DNA of 64,000 bases from Actinocorallia longicatena (GTDB lineage: Bacteria; Actinomycetota; Actinomycetes; Streptosporangiales; Streptosporangiaceae): contig NZ_BAAAUV010000001.1 of NCBI RefSeq assembly GCF_039534125.1, forward strand, positions 558,001-622,000, read 5' to 3'. The position numbers and the translations under genes were made by a program. Positions 1 through 8,591 of the stretch are shown here, in pieces. Position 1 is the stretch's first letter, and every line of letters begins with the position of its first letter. The notes under the pieces are model-generated. The model was not told where the DNA came from. It did no database searches and saw only the letters and a program-made list of their open reading frames with translations.

Positions 1-1
1 C

Positions 2-1924
2 CTGACCGAGCGGTTCGTCCTCGTGCTCGCCTACCGGCGCCAGCCCGTCACCGACGTCTTCGAGGAGTTCAGGACCAGTCTGATCGGCCGGATCGGCGCG
101 ATCGAGGTGGGTCTCACCCCCCTCAGCCGGGACGAGACCGCCGAGCTGGCGGCGACCTGTCACCCCGGGGCGCTTCCCGAAGCGCTGGAGCGGATCTGGG
201 AGCTGTCCGGCGGCATGCCGTTCGCCGTGGTGGAGCTGGCCCGGACGGCCGGCCGTCCCGAGCTGGAGGGCAGGCGTCCCGGCGACGCCGCGCTCGCCGT
301 CCTCACCCCCCGCGAGCGCGCGGTCCTGGAGCATGTGGCGACCACCGGCACGGTCTTCGACACCGACGAGTTCCTGATGCTGTCGGGGCTGCCGGAGGAC
401 GAGGCCTTCGACTGCCTCGACTCCGCGCTGGCCTCACTGATCATCGAACGGACCCTCGGCGGGTACCGGTTTCGGCATCCGCTGATCCGCGACGCCCTGC
501 TCACCGACATACCTCCGCACCGCGCTCGCGCGCTGCACCGGACCTGCGCGCAACGCCTCGTCGCGCTGGGCGCCTCGCCCGCCCGGATCGGCCACCACCT
601 GCTGGCGGCAGGCGAGCCGGACACCGCGGTGCCCTATGTGCTCAAGGCGGCCGAGACCGAGGCCGCAGTCGGCGCCTACCGCGACGCCCTCACCTTGGTG
701 GAGTCCATCGGGCCGGTCGCCGAAGGCCCCGACCGGCCGCACGCGCTCGGACTGCGCGCCGATCTGCTCGCGGCCGTCGGCGACCCGTCGGCCTTCACCG
801 CCTACCGGAGGGCCATCGAGGAGTCCGAGCCTCCGCAGGCCCGGCAGCTGCGCGCCAAGCTCGCCCGCCTGGCAATCTACTCCGGCGACGTCGAGCTCGG
901 CCTGTCGGCCCTGAAGGGACTGGAACTCGACGGCGGAGCCGCCGATCCGATCATCCTCATCACCCGCGGCACGATCGCCTACTTCCAGGGAGACCTGGAG
1001 TCCGCCTGGGAGGCGGCATCCGCCGCCGAGCGGCTCGCCCCAGGCGACTTCACCCGCGCGCACCTCGACCTGATCGCCCTGAAGGGCCTGCTGACCCACA
1101 CCAAGGGCGAGTGGAGCCAGCTCCTCCGCCGCGAGCTGCTGCGCACCCGCGAGGACCTCGGTCTCGCGACCATGGTGTTCGACTCGCATCTGTGCGTGGC
1201 CGAGTATCTCCTGTACGGCCAGACCCCCTACCAGGAAGTGATCGACATGGCGGGCGCGCTGCGCACCGCCGCGGAGCGTGCCGGAGCGCTCCGGGCCGTG
1301 GCCTTCGCCGGGGCGCTGATCGGCTCGGCCGCGCTGCTCAAGGGCGATCTCGACCTGGCCGAGCGCGAGCTGTCGGAGGCGATCAGCGTGCACCGTGAGA
1401 TCTCCGCGACCGCGGGCGAGGCCCACTGCCTCCAGCGGCTCGCCGAGGTCCACCTGGCCCGCGGCGACCGCCCGGTCGCCGAGCGGCTCCTGCGCCGCGC
1501 CCTTCCGCTCGCGCGCTGGTCCGTCCTGGGAATGCATCTCCTCCAGCGGCTGTACGGAACGATGATCATGGCCGCGGCGGACCCCGAGGCGGCTCTCGCC
1601 GTCGTCGACTCCGCCGAGGCCACCCTGGCCCAGATCGACTTCTGCCACTTCTGCACGATCATGTTCCAGGTGCCCGCCGCCATCGCCTGCGTGAACGCGG
1701 GCGACCTGCCCGAGGCACGCCGCCATCTCGCGCTCGCGGAGTTCTCCGCCCAGATGTGGGACGGCACCGCCTGGCAGGCCGCCACGTTGGAGGCCAGGGC
1801 CTATCTCACCCTGGCCGAAGGCGAGCCGGCCGAGGCGGCGCGTCTTCTCACCCGTGCCGCCGACCTCTTCGAGGACTCCGCGCAGCCGCTGGACGCCGCC
1901 CGCTGCCGGGCCACCGTGCTGTGA
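2..1924 (+). CDS. STAND/LAL-type ATPase regulator, N-terminus outside window
   Basis: The frame is open to the left edge, so the N-terminus, where a P-loop would lie, is missing. The visible 640 residues start inside an ATPase domain (FVLVLAYRRQP), pass through a region with LTPLSRDE and GGMPFAVVELAR, then a winged-helix-like part (LTPRERAVLEHV). The rest is a long run of Ala/Leu-rich helical hairpins like TPRs. This order matches MalT/LAL-type STAND regulators, which sense a ligand through the repeats. Such proteins usually end in a LuxR helix-turn-helix, but this frame stops straight after a helical repeat (DAARCRATVL) and no HTH follows before the next gene. Either the DNA-binding domain is N-terminal and unseen, or it has been lost. 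Confidence 0.8.
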   Translation: MTERFVLVLAYRRQPVTDVFEEFRTSLIGRIGAIEVGLTPLSRDETAELAATCHPGALPEALERIWELSGGMPFAVVELARTAGRPELEGRRPGDAALAVLTPRERAVLEHVATTGTVFDTDEFLMLSGLPEDEAFDCLDSALASLIIERTLGGYRFRHPLIRDALLTDIPPHRARALHRTCAQRLVALGASPARIGHHLLAAGEPDTAVPYVLKAAETEAAVGAYRDALTLVESIGPVAEGPDRPHALGLRADLLAAVGDPSAFTAYRRAIEESEPPQARQLRAKLARLAIYSGDVELGLSALKGLELDGGAADPIILITRGTIAYFQGDLESAWEAASAAERLAPGDFTRAHLDLIALKGLLTHTKGEWSQLLRRELLRTREDLGLATMVFDSHLCVAEYLLYGQTPYQEVIDMAGALRTAAERAGALRAVAFAGALIGSAALLKGDLDLAERELSEAISVHREISATAGEAHCLQRLAEVHLARGDRPVAERLLRRALPLARWSVLGMHLLQRLYGTMIMAAADPEAALAVVDSAEATLAQIDFCHFCTIMFQVPAAIACVNAGDLPEARRHLALAEFSAQMWDGTAWQAATLEARAYLTLAEGEPAEAARLLTRAADLFEDSAQPLDAARCRATVL

Positions 1925-1936
1925 CGGCCGGCCGGT

Positions 1937-2821
1937 TCACCCGGAGCCGACGAGCCAGTCCTCGTCGGCGCCCAGCCAGGTGCCGGGCACCTCGCGGGCA
2001 TTCCACCGGCGGCCGTCGTACCGGGCCTCGAACCCCGAACCGGCCACGCGTGGCGCCCCGTCGACGAGGGTGAGGGCGTTGGCCGGGAAGGGCGCCTGCA
2101 ATGCGATCCAGCGGCGGCCCGTCCAGCGCAGGACCGAGCGTCCGGCGGCGGCCCACAGCTCATCACTGGACGCCGCCAGGCAGGTGACGGCCCCGGTGCG
2201 GGGACGGAACTCCTTCCACCCACCGCCTTCGCAGCGCAGGAGCAGGCCGTCCCGGTTCCGCGCTCCCGCCACCCAGAGCTCATCGCCGTGCACGGCGACC
2301 GCGAGGAGCCTGGCCGGACGTCCGGGAACCACCACCGGCGTCCAGGAGCCCCCGAGGCGGTGCAGCAGAACCGTCCCGGGAAATCCGTGACCCACGGCCC
2401 AGCCGTCCACGACGTCCGTCAACACATAGGGAAAGCCCAGGTCGGGCGGCCGGTCATCGGCCCACCCGGCGTGGGTGCGGCGCAGCAGAAGCGGTAGCTC
2501 CTCACCCGCCAGGACATCGAAGGCGCCGCCGACGGCCACCGCGGACGCACCGGTGGAGTGGACACCCGTGAGGGCAGCGCCCCTGACTCCCGGGCCGAGC
2601 ACGGGAAGCCTCTCGCCGGACCATTCCTCCCCATCCCACCGCTGGATGAGCGGGCCCGCCGCGGTCATGCCGACCGCATACGGCGCGCAGACCGCGGACA
2701 GCAGGAAGGCAGCCCCCGGATCGGTCAGGAGGGCCGGCACGAAGCCCTGGTCACCGCACCGTGCCGCCGCGCCCCGCACCGCATGTGCGGACTCGGCCTG
2801 AAGCGGCCACCCGACGTTCAT
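1937..2821 (-). CDS. hypothetical protein with WD/Kelch-like propeller repeats
   Basis: A 294-residue protein that I cannot assign to a named family. It shows repeated short units with a Trp-containing strand, such as LIQRWDGEEWSG, LLHRLGGSWTPV, LLRCEGGGWKEF and VLRWTGRRWIAL, each about 45 residues apart and each preceded by a hydrophobic 'AVAVGG' or 'ELWVAGA' strand. That pattern suggests a beta-propeller. There is no signal peptide or membrane segment. It converges on the regulator to its left with only a 12-base gap, leaving little room for a separate terminator. The start is the first ATG in frame and has only a weak ribosome site. The repeat reading is inference; the coding call rests on length and GC3 pattern. 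Confidence 0.7.
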   Translation of the reverse strand: MNVGWPLQAESAHAVRGAAARCGDQGFVPALLTDPGAAFLLSAVCAPYAVGMTAAGPLIQRWDGEEWSGERLPVLGPGVRGAALTGVHSTGASAVAVGGAFDVLAGEELPLLLRRTHAGWADDRPPDLGFPYVLTDVVDGWAVGHGFPGTVLLHRLGGSWTPVVVPGRPARLLAVAVHGDELWVAGARNRDGLLLRCEGGGWKEFRPRTGAVTCLAASSDELWAAAGRSVLRWTGRRWIALQAPFPANALTLVDGAPRVAGSGFEARYDGRRWNAREVPGTWLGADEDWLVGSG

Positions 2822-3084
2822 GCCCCGCCACCGAACGCCACCCAGCCATCCGACTGGTCTTCGTCACGCAGGCAGGCCGACATCAGGACTCCTCCCCCGC
2901 CCGGCACCGTTCGCGGCCGCTGCCACGATCCTCAACGCACCGATCCGGTCCCCAGAACCTAGAAATCCCGCCTTCCCTCCGCCTTCCCCATGACTTCCTC
3001 CGGATCACCGCGTCCGAAGCCCGCTCACCCGACAAGAGCTCCAGTGGGGCATCTCCCCTAGCAAGGCAACGACAGGTTGTTCCA

Positions 3085-3480
3085 AGACCACGCAACCCGT
3101 GGACACTGATCACCCGTGGCGACATCGCCTGCTGGAAGGGCGAGCCGGGCGAGGGTGAGCGGACCCACTACGCGTTCACCACCCTGCTGCCCGACCAGGT
3201 CCGCGTCCTGGGTACGGCCACCCCGGCACCTTCACCAGCCGAAGCGCCAGCGCCCTGTGGACCACCGAAACCGGCGGCCCCGCGCCGTACGGGCGCTGCT
3301 CGAGCCTCTCACCGCCGGCCAGGTCTCCTTCTCCGGACCGACCGTTGCCGGTGATCTCCCCCGGGCTTCGACCTCTGGCGGGCACTCCTGTCCCAGTGGG
3401 AAAGCGTCCACGGCGCCGACCGTCCCGCCCTTGCCCGCATCAGCGAGACCATCGCCACCCTGACCGGTGGCCCACGGCCC
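3085..3480 (+). pseudogene. decayed TPR-repeat (NB-ARC-type) gene fragment
   Basis: Near 3090-3215 the frame reads NPWTLITRGDIACWKGEPG and then LLPDQVRVLG. This closely resembles the HPDTLTTRxNLAYWTGxAG...LLPxRxRVLG unit of actinobacterial NB-ARC/TPR proteins. The repeat then shifts frame (ALLEPLTAGQVSF near 3290-3340), and a separate short frame at 3361-3480 ends with LARISETIATLTGG and a stop. No continuous gene exists. Between 2822 and 3085 I see nothing convincing. From 3490 to 3690 a Lys/Glu/Ala-rich minus-strand stretch (AALEKAARAVWAAEVEE) may be another fragment, but it has no start or recognisable family. Confidence 0.5.
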
Positions 3481-3689
3481 TGATCCCCGGCCAAGGACGA
3501 TCTCGAAGCTGGTGGAGGAGCTCGACGAACCGTCTATCCGCCGTCCTCCAGGCACTCGGCCTTCGCGGCCTCCTCCACCTCGGCGGCCCACACCGCGCGC
3601 GCCGCCTTCTCCAGTGCGGCCTTCCGCGTACCGCGCTCCTCCCCGGCTGCGAGGAACGGGGGCCCGTTCAGCTCCCAGCACGGTCTTCA

Positions 3690-4570
3690 TACGCCTGACG
3701 CGCTCCGCCTCGAGATCATTAGCCTGTTGGGAGCCGAGGCCCGGGCGTTGGGGCACGGTGGCATCCGTGCGGTAGCCCGGGCCGCACGGGTTCGGGCGGC
3801 CACGGTATCGGTTGGTGTGGACGAGCTGGAGGCGGGCGTTGAGCCGTTGGGGCGCGTCCGTCGTCCTGGCGGCGGGCGCAAGAAGTCCGTGGTGGTTGAC
3901 CCAGAATGCGCCCTGCGCTGCTTGCGCTGGTCGAGCCGCAGGAACGCGGGGATCCGATGTCGCCGCTGCGGTGGACGACCATGTCGACCCGCAAACTCGC
4001 CGCGGCGCTCACCGCCCAGGGCGCCAAGACCCTCGAGGGGCGTCGCAGCCGGATCGGGACGCTCAGTTCCGGTATGTCAACGAGCAGGTCGAGCATTATC
4101 TCGCGGCCGGTGACCCGGTTGTGAGCGTGGATGCGAAGAAGAAGGAACTGGTCGGGCAGTTCAAGAATCCCGGACGGCAGTGGCGGCCTGCGGGCGAGCC
4201 CGCCACCGTCAGAGCCCATGGCTTCCCAGACCCTGGCCTCGGCAAAGCGATCCCTACGGAATCTACGATCGCCGAAGACAACGGATGGGTCGGTGTCGGC
4301 ACCGACCACGACACTGCCGAATACGCCGTCGGACACTCCGTCGCTGGTGGCAAGCCCAGGGCCGCGTGTCCTACTCAGGTGCCCGGCGTCTGCTGATCAC
4401 CGCAGATGCCGGCGGGTCCAACAGCTACCGCACTCGCGCATGGAAAGCCGAACTCGCGGCGCCTGCCGCCGAGATCGGCCTGGACATCACGGTCTGCCCG
4501 AAGAGTCCGCACGCCCGGCACCCCATCAAGGTGGACGGCATCCACCGGCACCGGCCTCGACCCGGTCGTC
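3690..4570 (+). pseudogene. ISAzo13-family transposase, multiply frameshifted
   Basis: Pieces of an ISAzo13-type DDE transposase lie in order but in different frames. They are GRVRRPGGGRKK (about 3855), RGDPMSPLRWTTMSTRKLAA (about 3950), DRDAQFRYVNEQVEHYLAAG (about 4060) with VVSVDAKKKELVGQFKN, then PYGIYD, EDNGWVGVGTDHDTAEYAV and finally RRLLITADAGGSNSYRTRAW (about 4385). At least five frame changes are needed. The stretch between LTAQG and KTLEG also lacks about 25 codons relative to the usual family pattern. The C-terminal part after ITVCPKSP, normally containing SKWNKIEHRLF, is absent, so the copy is truncated. No terminal inverted repeats were found. This is a long-dead insertion. Confidence 0.85.
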
Positions 4571-4610
4571 CAGGGTCCGCCCGCCCTCGCCAGGCCGGCC
4601 TTCAAGGAGA

Positions 4611-5081
4611 TCAGCGGAAGGTGGGCCGTGTTGGCGCTCGGCGGGTGGCGGTGAGGGTGACGAGTGCGAGGGAGCTGTGGATGACGATGGCGATCAGCGC
4701 GACCTCGTGGGCCACCGCGGTCAGCGATACCCATGAGGTCGTGGCGGTGTACAAGGTGATGAGGCACAGGATGACGGCGGCACCACAGGCCCAGGCGGCC
4801 AGACGCTGGCGGGCGGCCCACAGCCGGGGACCGTTGGCCACGGCACGGGCACGCAAGCCGATCCACACCAGGGCCAGCGCCGCCGCAGCTCTCCCGATGA
4901 CGACCAAGGAGAAGACCAGGTAACCGGTGGCACTGCTGTGCGGCACGAGCCGCGGTTCGAAGTTCCATTCCTCCGGGGGCAGGAACATCCCGATGACGCA
5001 TGCGGACGCCACCAGCACCCCCCACCCGATGGTCACCGTGCTGAGCGCTTGCCGCCACCGTCTCCCTTTCCCGATACCCAT
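4611..5081 (-). CDS. small four-helix membrane protein, unknown function
   Basis: A 156-residue protein starting MGIGKGRRWRQ with a basic N-terminus and four hydrophobic segments: VTIGWGVLVASACVIGMF, then one around LVFSLVVIGRAAAALALVWI, one around CGAAVILCLITLY and one around VALIAIVIHSSLALVTL. It is probably an integral membrane protein with both ends inside. I recognise no family. The frame could be extended upstream to 5351, but that extension has no hydrophobic or conserved look, so I chose the ATG directly before the basic stretch. Ribosome-site support is weak. The gene sits between transposase debris and the recombinase cassette. A region of more than 500 bases upstream (5082-5649) holds no gene, only the repeated sites listed separately. 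Confidence 0.55.
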   Translation of the reverse strand: MGIGKGRRWRQALSTVTIGWGVLVASACVIGMFLPPEEWNFEPRLVPHSSATGYLVFSLVVIGRAAAALALVWIGLRARAVANGPRLWAARQRLAAWACGAAVILCLITLYTATTSWVSLTAVAHEVALIAIVIHSSLALVTLTATRRAPTRPTFR

Positions 5082-5418
5082 CACCCGATCGTGACCGAGA
5101 CCCTGCGGCGGTCCGCGGCGGCACTCCGAGGCCGGCACGCATGATCGAAGGGCATTCCCCGCAACCTCGGAGTTCTGGGCGAAGACCACAGCGCCGTCCC
5201 GCGCCCTCGCGGCGCGAACTGCCATCGGCAGCTTCAGGGTCGGCCAGTCGGTCGAGGCCGGTGCCGGTAGCCATGGCCGTGCATCCAACGGTCTTGCCGT
5301 TGACCCACGCGGCCCTACGCCGACTCCGGTCGAACAGCCATCCGATCGCACAGTGCCTTGCGCCAGGTCAGGGATATATCCGTTGAATTTTCGCCGTTTG
5401 CTACAAGCGCCGCCAATT

Positions 5419-5433
5419 GCATCGGATGCGATC
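5419..5433 (+). promoter_or_regulatory. GCATCnGATGCGATC site, copy 1
   Basis: GCATCGGATGCGATC is an 11-base palindrome (GCATC-n-GATGC) followed by GATC. A second copy with the same layout lies exactly 200 bases downstream, next to the recombinase start. It could be a recombinase arm site or an operator for the cassette's HTH protein; that role is inferred. Confidence 0.4.
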
Positions 5434-5604
5434 CGGCGACAGTTGGGTGTTCTCCGGTACCGGGGCTGGTCTTGGACGGTGCGTGAGCTGGCCGTTGACG
5501 CGGACGCGGGCGTGGTCCGGTCAGGGTAGCGGGGCGAGTGGTGCGCACGGTCTGCTATGCCGATTCTGTTGTTCTACCTGCGGTCCTGCTGGGCAGTCGC
5601 AGAA

Positions 5605-5633
5605 GATGCGAGGAACTCGCATCTGATGCGATC
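5605..5633 (+). promoter_or_regulatory. clustered GATGCGA repeats before recombinase gene
   Basis: GATGCGA occurs at 5605-5611, its inverted copy TCGCATC at 5617-5623, and a further direct copy at 5625-5631. The last two make GCATCTGATGCGATC, matching the site at 5419. The inverted pair is separated by 5 bases. Position just upstream of the recombinase start at 5650 suggests a protein-binding site. Confidence 0.45.
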
Positions 5634-5649
5634 GACGGAGGGTGAGCCG

Positions 5650-6778
5650 GTGGGGTTGGAGTCGCGTGACGCGGGGGCGGCCAGGTTGTTGCTGGTGGCG
5701 GGGGTGCCGCTGCTGCGGCCGGAGGAGCAGGTGTTCGCCGCGATGCTGGAGGGCTTCGCCAACCAGCAGCTGGCCCGGAACCTGGCGCGCACGACGGTCG
5801 AGGGCCGGGAGAACACGGTGAAGGCGTTCGCGTCGTATTACGAACGCGTTCCCGTGGCAGTGGTCGGCGGCGATGGTGGATGAGTGGCTGGGCGATCTTC
5901 GGTCGCTGCGGTACTTGAAGAAGTCGACGATCCGCGGCTACTCCCAGGCGGTCCGGGCGTTCTGCACCTATGCGACCGATCCGGCCTATGAGTGGGCGCA
6001 GGAGTGCCTGACCCGGTTCGGCACGCACCCGATCCAGGTCGTCTATGAGTGGAACAGCGCCGTCCACGCCCAGGACAACGAGTCCGACCCCGCGAAGAGG
6101 GCGTTCACCCGCGCCGAGCTGGAGGTGTTGTTCGACTACGCCGACGAGCAGGTCGCCCGGATCCGGGCGTTCGGCCGCAAGGGCTGGCTGCCGGCGTTCC
6201 GTGACGCGGTCCTGCTGAAGACTGCCTACGCCTACGGGCTGCGCCGCAACGAGACTCGGATGCTCGACGAGCCGGACTTCACCCGTAACCCCCACGGCCC
6301 CGAATTCGGCGACTACGGCGTCTGCTTGGTCCGGCACGGGAAGGCTAAGAAGGGGTCGCCGCCCAAGCGGCGCAGCGTGCTGACGGTCTGGCCGTGGTCG
6401 GCGGAGGTGCTGGAGGAGTGGTTCACCGAGGTCCGCCCGCACTTCGGCCTCGACGGGAACCCGGCGGCCTGGCCGTCTGAACGCGGGCTGCGGGTCGGCT
6501 GCCAGCGCCTGAACTCCCGGCTCGCGACCTACCGGGACGCGCTCGGCCTCGACCCGGCCCTGGATTTCCATAGCCTCCGTCGCGCCTATGTGACCCACTT
6601 GATCGAGGACGGGTGGGATCCGCGGTTCGTCCAGGAGCAGGTCGGCCACGAGCACGCCTCCACGACGTCGATCTACACGTGCGTGTCGTCGGACTTCCGG
6701 ACCCGGACGCTCCGCCGCACCCTGGACGCCACCGTCACGGCCGCCCTCGCCGCCGCGAAGAAGGTCGGGGCGTCGTGA
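5650..6778 (+). pseudogene. tyrosine recombinase/integrase split by a one-base frameshift
   Basis: The catalytic domain is complete: Arg in AYGLRRNE, the HSLRRAY H-x-x-R box, VGHEHASTT and the nucleophile Tyr in SIYTCVSSDF. The N-terminal SAM-like core-binding domain lies in another frame. Frame 1 reads from GTG 5650 (ribosome site GGAGG at 5637) through TTVEGRENTVKAFASY. Dropping the T at 5839 continues directly into TNAFPWQWSAAMVDEWLGDL, typical of the family, and runs to 6778. So one extra base near 5839 separates the domains. The downstream piece alone could start at 5873. The HTH gene overlaps its stop by four bases. It is either a genuine recent inactivation or a sequencing error; residues on both sides are well preserved. 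Confidence 0.8.
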
Positions 6779-7107
6779 AACGCAAGGTCGGCTACTCCTG
6801 GCGGCTGCGGGAGATCATGGCCCTGAACGGCGTGTTCGCCACCACCGACCTCGTCCCGCTCCTGGCCGACCGCGGCATCAAGCTCTCGGCCTCCCAGGTC
6901 CACCGGCTCGTCACCGGCACCCCGGAGCGGCTCTCGCTCCAGGTCCTCGCGGCGCTCTGCGACATCTTCGAAGTCACGCCCGCCGACCTCGTGCCGGTCG
7001 AGGCCCAGAACGCCGGAGTCCGCAGGACCGCCGGCGACGATGTTCCCGGCCCGCCGCCCCCGGTGAACCTGCGGCCCAAGCGGGCCAGGCTCACTCCCGA
7101 GGGATGA
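6775..7107 (+). CDS. small HTH (XRE/Cro-type) protein of recombinase cassette
   Basis: A 110-residue protein starting at GTG 6775, which overlaps the TGA of the recombinase gene. Residues about 8-75 form a Cro/C1-like helix-turn-helix (LREIMALNGVFATTDLVPLL, then LSASQVHRLVTGTPERLSLQ and LAALCDIFEVTPADL), followed by a Pro/basic tail. The pattern 'choose, repress, DUF-like LxALCDIFxVTPADL' is that of short XRE proteins sitting between two recombinase genes in many actinobacteria. It may repress the cassette or act as an accessory factor for recombination. It also overlaps the following gene by four bases (ATGA), so the three genes are almost certainly one transcript with coupled translation. 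Confidence 0.8.
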   Translation: MKRKVGYSWRLREIMALNGVFATTDLVPLLADRGIKLSASQVHRLVTGTPERLSLQVLAALCDIFEVTPADLVPVEAQNAGVRRTAGDDVPGPPPPVNLRPKRARLTPEG

Positions 7108-8591
7108 GCGTCAAACGAACCTGCGCCCGATGCCGGCGGTTCGCCTACTCGGCCGGGTGGTGGCCCGACGGGCCGGTCTGCCGGACCTGCGTCGATCGAG
7201 GCCTCCGGCTGCGCGGCGCCTGCCCCGGCTGTGGCCAGGACCGTCTTCTCCCCGGCCTGCGGCCCGAGGACGGCGAGTCGATCTGCTCGACCTGCGCCGG
7301 ATTCAAGGCGTCCTACCGCTGCTCACGCTGCGACCAGGAGGGCAAGCTCCACGCCCGGCGGCTCTGCACTCGCTGCGTTCTCGCCGACCGGCTGGCCGAA
7401 CTCCTCGACGACGGAACCGGCCGAGTCCGCCCCGAGCTGCTCCCGCTGTTGTCGTCCTTGACCAGCATGGAGAACCCACTCACCGGCCTGACCTGGCTCT
7501 ATGAGAAATACAACCCCGACATGCTCCGCGGTCTGGCCGACGGGAGCATCGACCTCACCCACGAGGCGTTCCACCAGCTGCCTCACGGCCGGGCCGCGTC
7601 TCACCTACGCGAACTCCTGATGGCCTGCGAACTGCTCCCGAAGATCGACAAGCAGATATGTCTGCTGGAACGCTGGCTCGTCCACCACCTCGCCGGGATG
7701 CGACGCCCTACCCACCGGAAGATCATCCACCGGTTCGCGACCTGGGAGATCCTTCCCCGCCTCCGCCGCCTCGCCGAGAGCAAGCCGATCCCGCCCTCAA
7801 GCCGCAGCTACGCCGGTCAGCAGATCATCTACGCCACCCACTTCCTGACCTGGCTCGCCGAAAGGCGCCTCACCCTCGACCGCTGCCGCCAGATCCATCT
7901 CGACGCCTGGATCGTCGAGCACAGGATCGACGAACGCAACGGCGTCCGCGCCTTCCTGAACTGGGCCGCCCACAACAAGCTCGCCCGGCCACTCGATCTC
8001 CCACGAACACAGGCCCGGCGAGGGACCCCGCTCGCCTCACAAGAACGTCTCGCGCTGCTCGGACGCATGCTCACCGACGAGTCCTGCCCGCTCCGCACCC
8101 GGGTCGCCGCGACCCTCGTGCTCCTCTACGCCCAGCCCGTCAGCAGACTCGTCCAACTCGACCTCGACGACATTCTCACCGACGATGCCCAGGTCGCTAT
8201 CCGCTTCGGAGCCCCGCCGACGCCAGTCCCCGAGCCCTTCGCCAGCCTGCTCCTGAACTACATCGCCAACCGCACGAACATGCGCACCGCGACGAACCCC
8301 GGCTCCCGATGGCTGTTCCCCGGCCGCCGCGCCGGGCAGCCTCTCCACCCCGAATGGCTCGCCAAGCAGATCACCCGCATGGGCGTTCCGACCACCGCCG
8401 CCCGCGGCGCCGCACTCCGCCAGCACCTCCAGGACAGCCCCGCACCCATCGTCGCCGACGCCCTCGGCTTCCACCCCGTCACCGCGACCAAGCTCGCCGC
8501 CGAGACCGGAACCACCTACAGCCGCTACGCCCCAGGCGACCACACACCGTCACCACGACCACTGCCCAAACGACGAACAGACAACAGCTGA
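7104..8591 (+). CDS. zinc-ribbon protein with degenerate recombinase-like C-terminus
   Basis: This 495-residue protein begins with several Cys pairs (CARCRRF, CRTC, CPGCGQ, CSTC, CSRC, CTRC within residues 6-95), probably three zinc ribbons. A helical middle follows, then a C-terminal half with the outline of a tyrosine recombinase: LVLLYAQPVSRLVQLDLDDI, WLFPGRRAGQPLHP and TTYSRYAPGD. The canonical H-x-x-R box is replaced by RGAALRQHLQD, and the GH motif by LGFHPVTAT, so I doubt it is catalytic, although a Tyr is present near the end. It probably binds DNA together with the upstream recombinase. Overlaps with the HTH gene support a three-gene unit. Ends 25 bases before the convergent gene at 8616. 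Confidence 0.75.
   Translation: MSVKRTCARCRRFAYSAGWWPDGPVCRTCVDRGLRLRGACPGCGQDRLLPGLRPEDGESICSTCAGFKASYRCSRCDQEGKLHARRLCTRCVLADRLAELLDDGTGRVRPELLPLLSSLTSMENPLTGLTWLYEKYNPDMLRGLADGSIDLTHEAFHQLPHGRAASHLRELLMACELLPKIDKQICLLERWLVHHLAGMRRPTHRKIIHRFATWEILPRLRRLAESKPIPPSSRSYAGQQIIYATHFLTWLAERRLTLDRCRQIHLDAWIVEHRIDERNGVRAFLNWAAHNKLARPLDLPRTQARRGTPLASQERLALLGRMLTDESCPLRTRVAATLVLLYAQPVSRLVQLDLDDILTDDAQVAIRFGAPPTPVPEPFASLLLNYIANRTNMRTATNPGSRWLFPGRRAGQPLHPEWLAKQITRMGVPTTAARGAALRQHLQDSPAPIVADALGFHPVTATKLAAETGTTYSRYAPGDHTPSPRPLPKRRTDNS

Noticed and set aside
434..1726. 430-residue minus-strand frame
   Set aside because: Antisense of the regulator gene without homology.
5830..5880. programmed frameshift in the recombinase
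   Set aside because: No slippery heptamer or downstream structure is apparent; a plain one-base insertion explains it.
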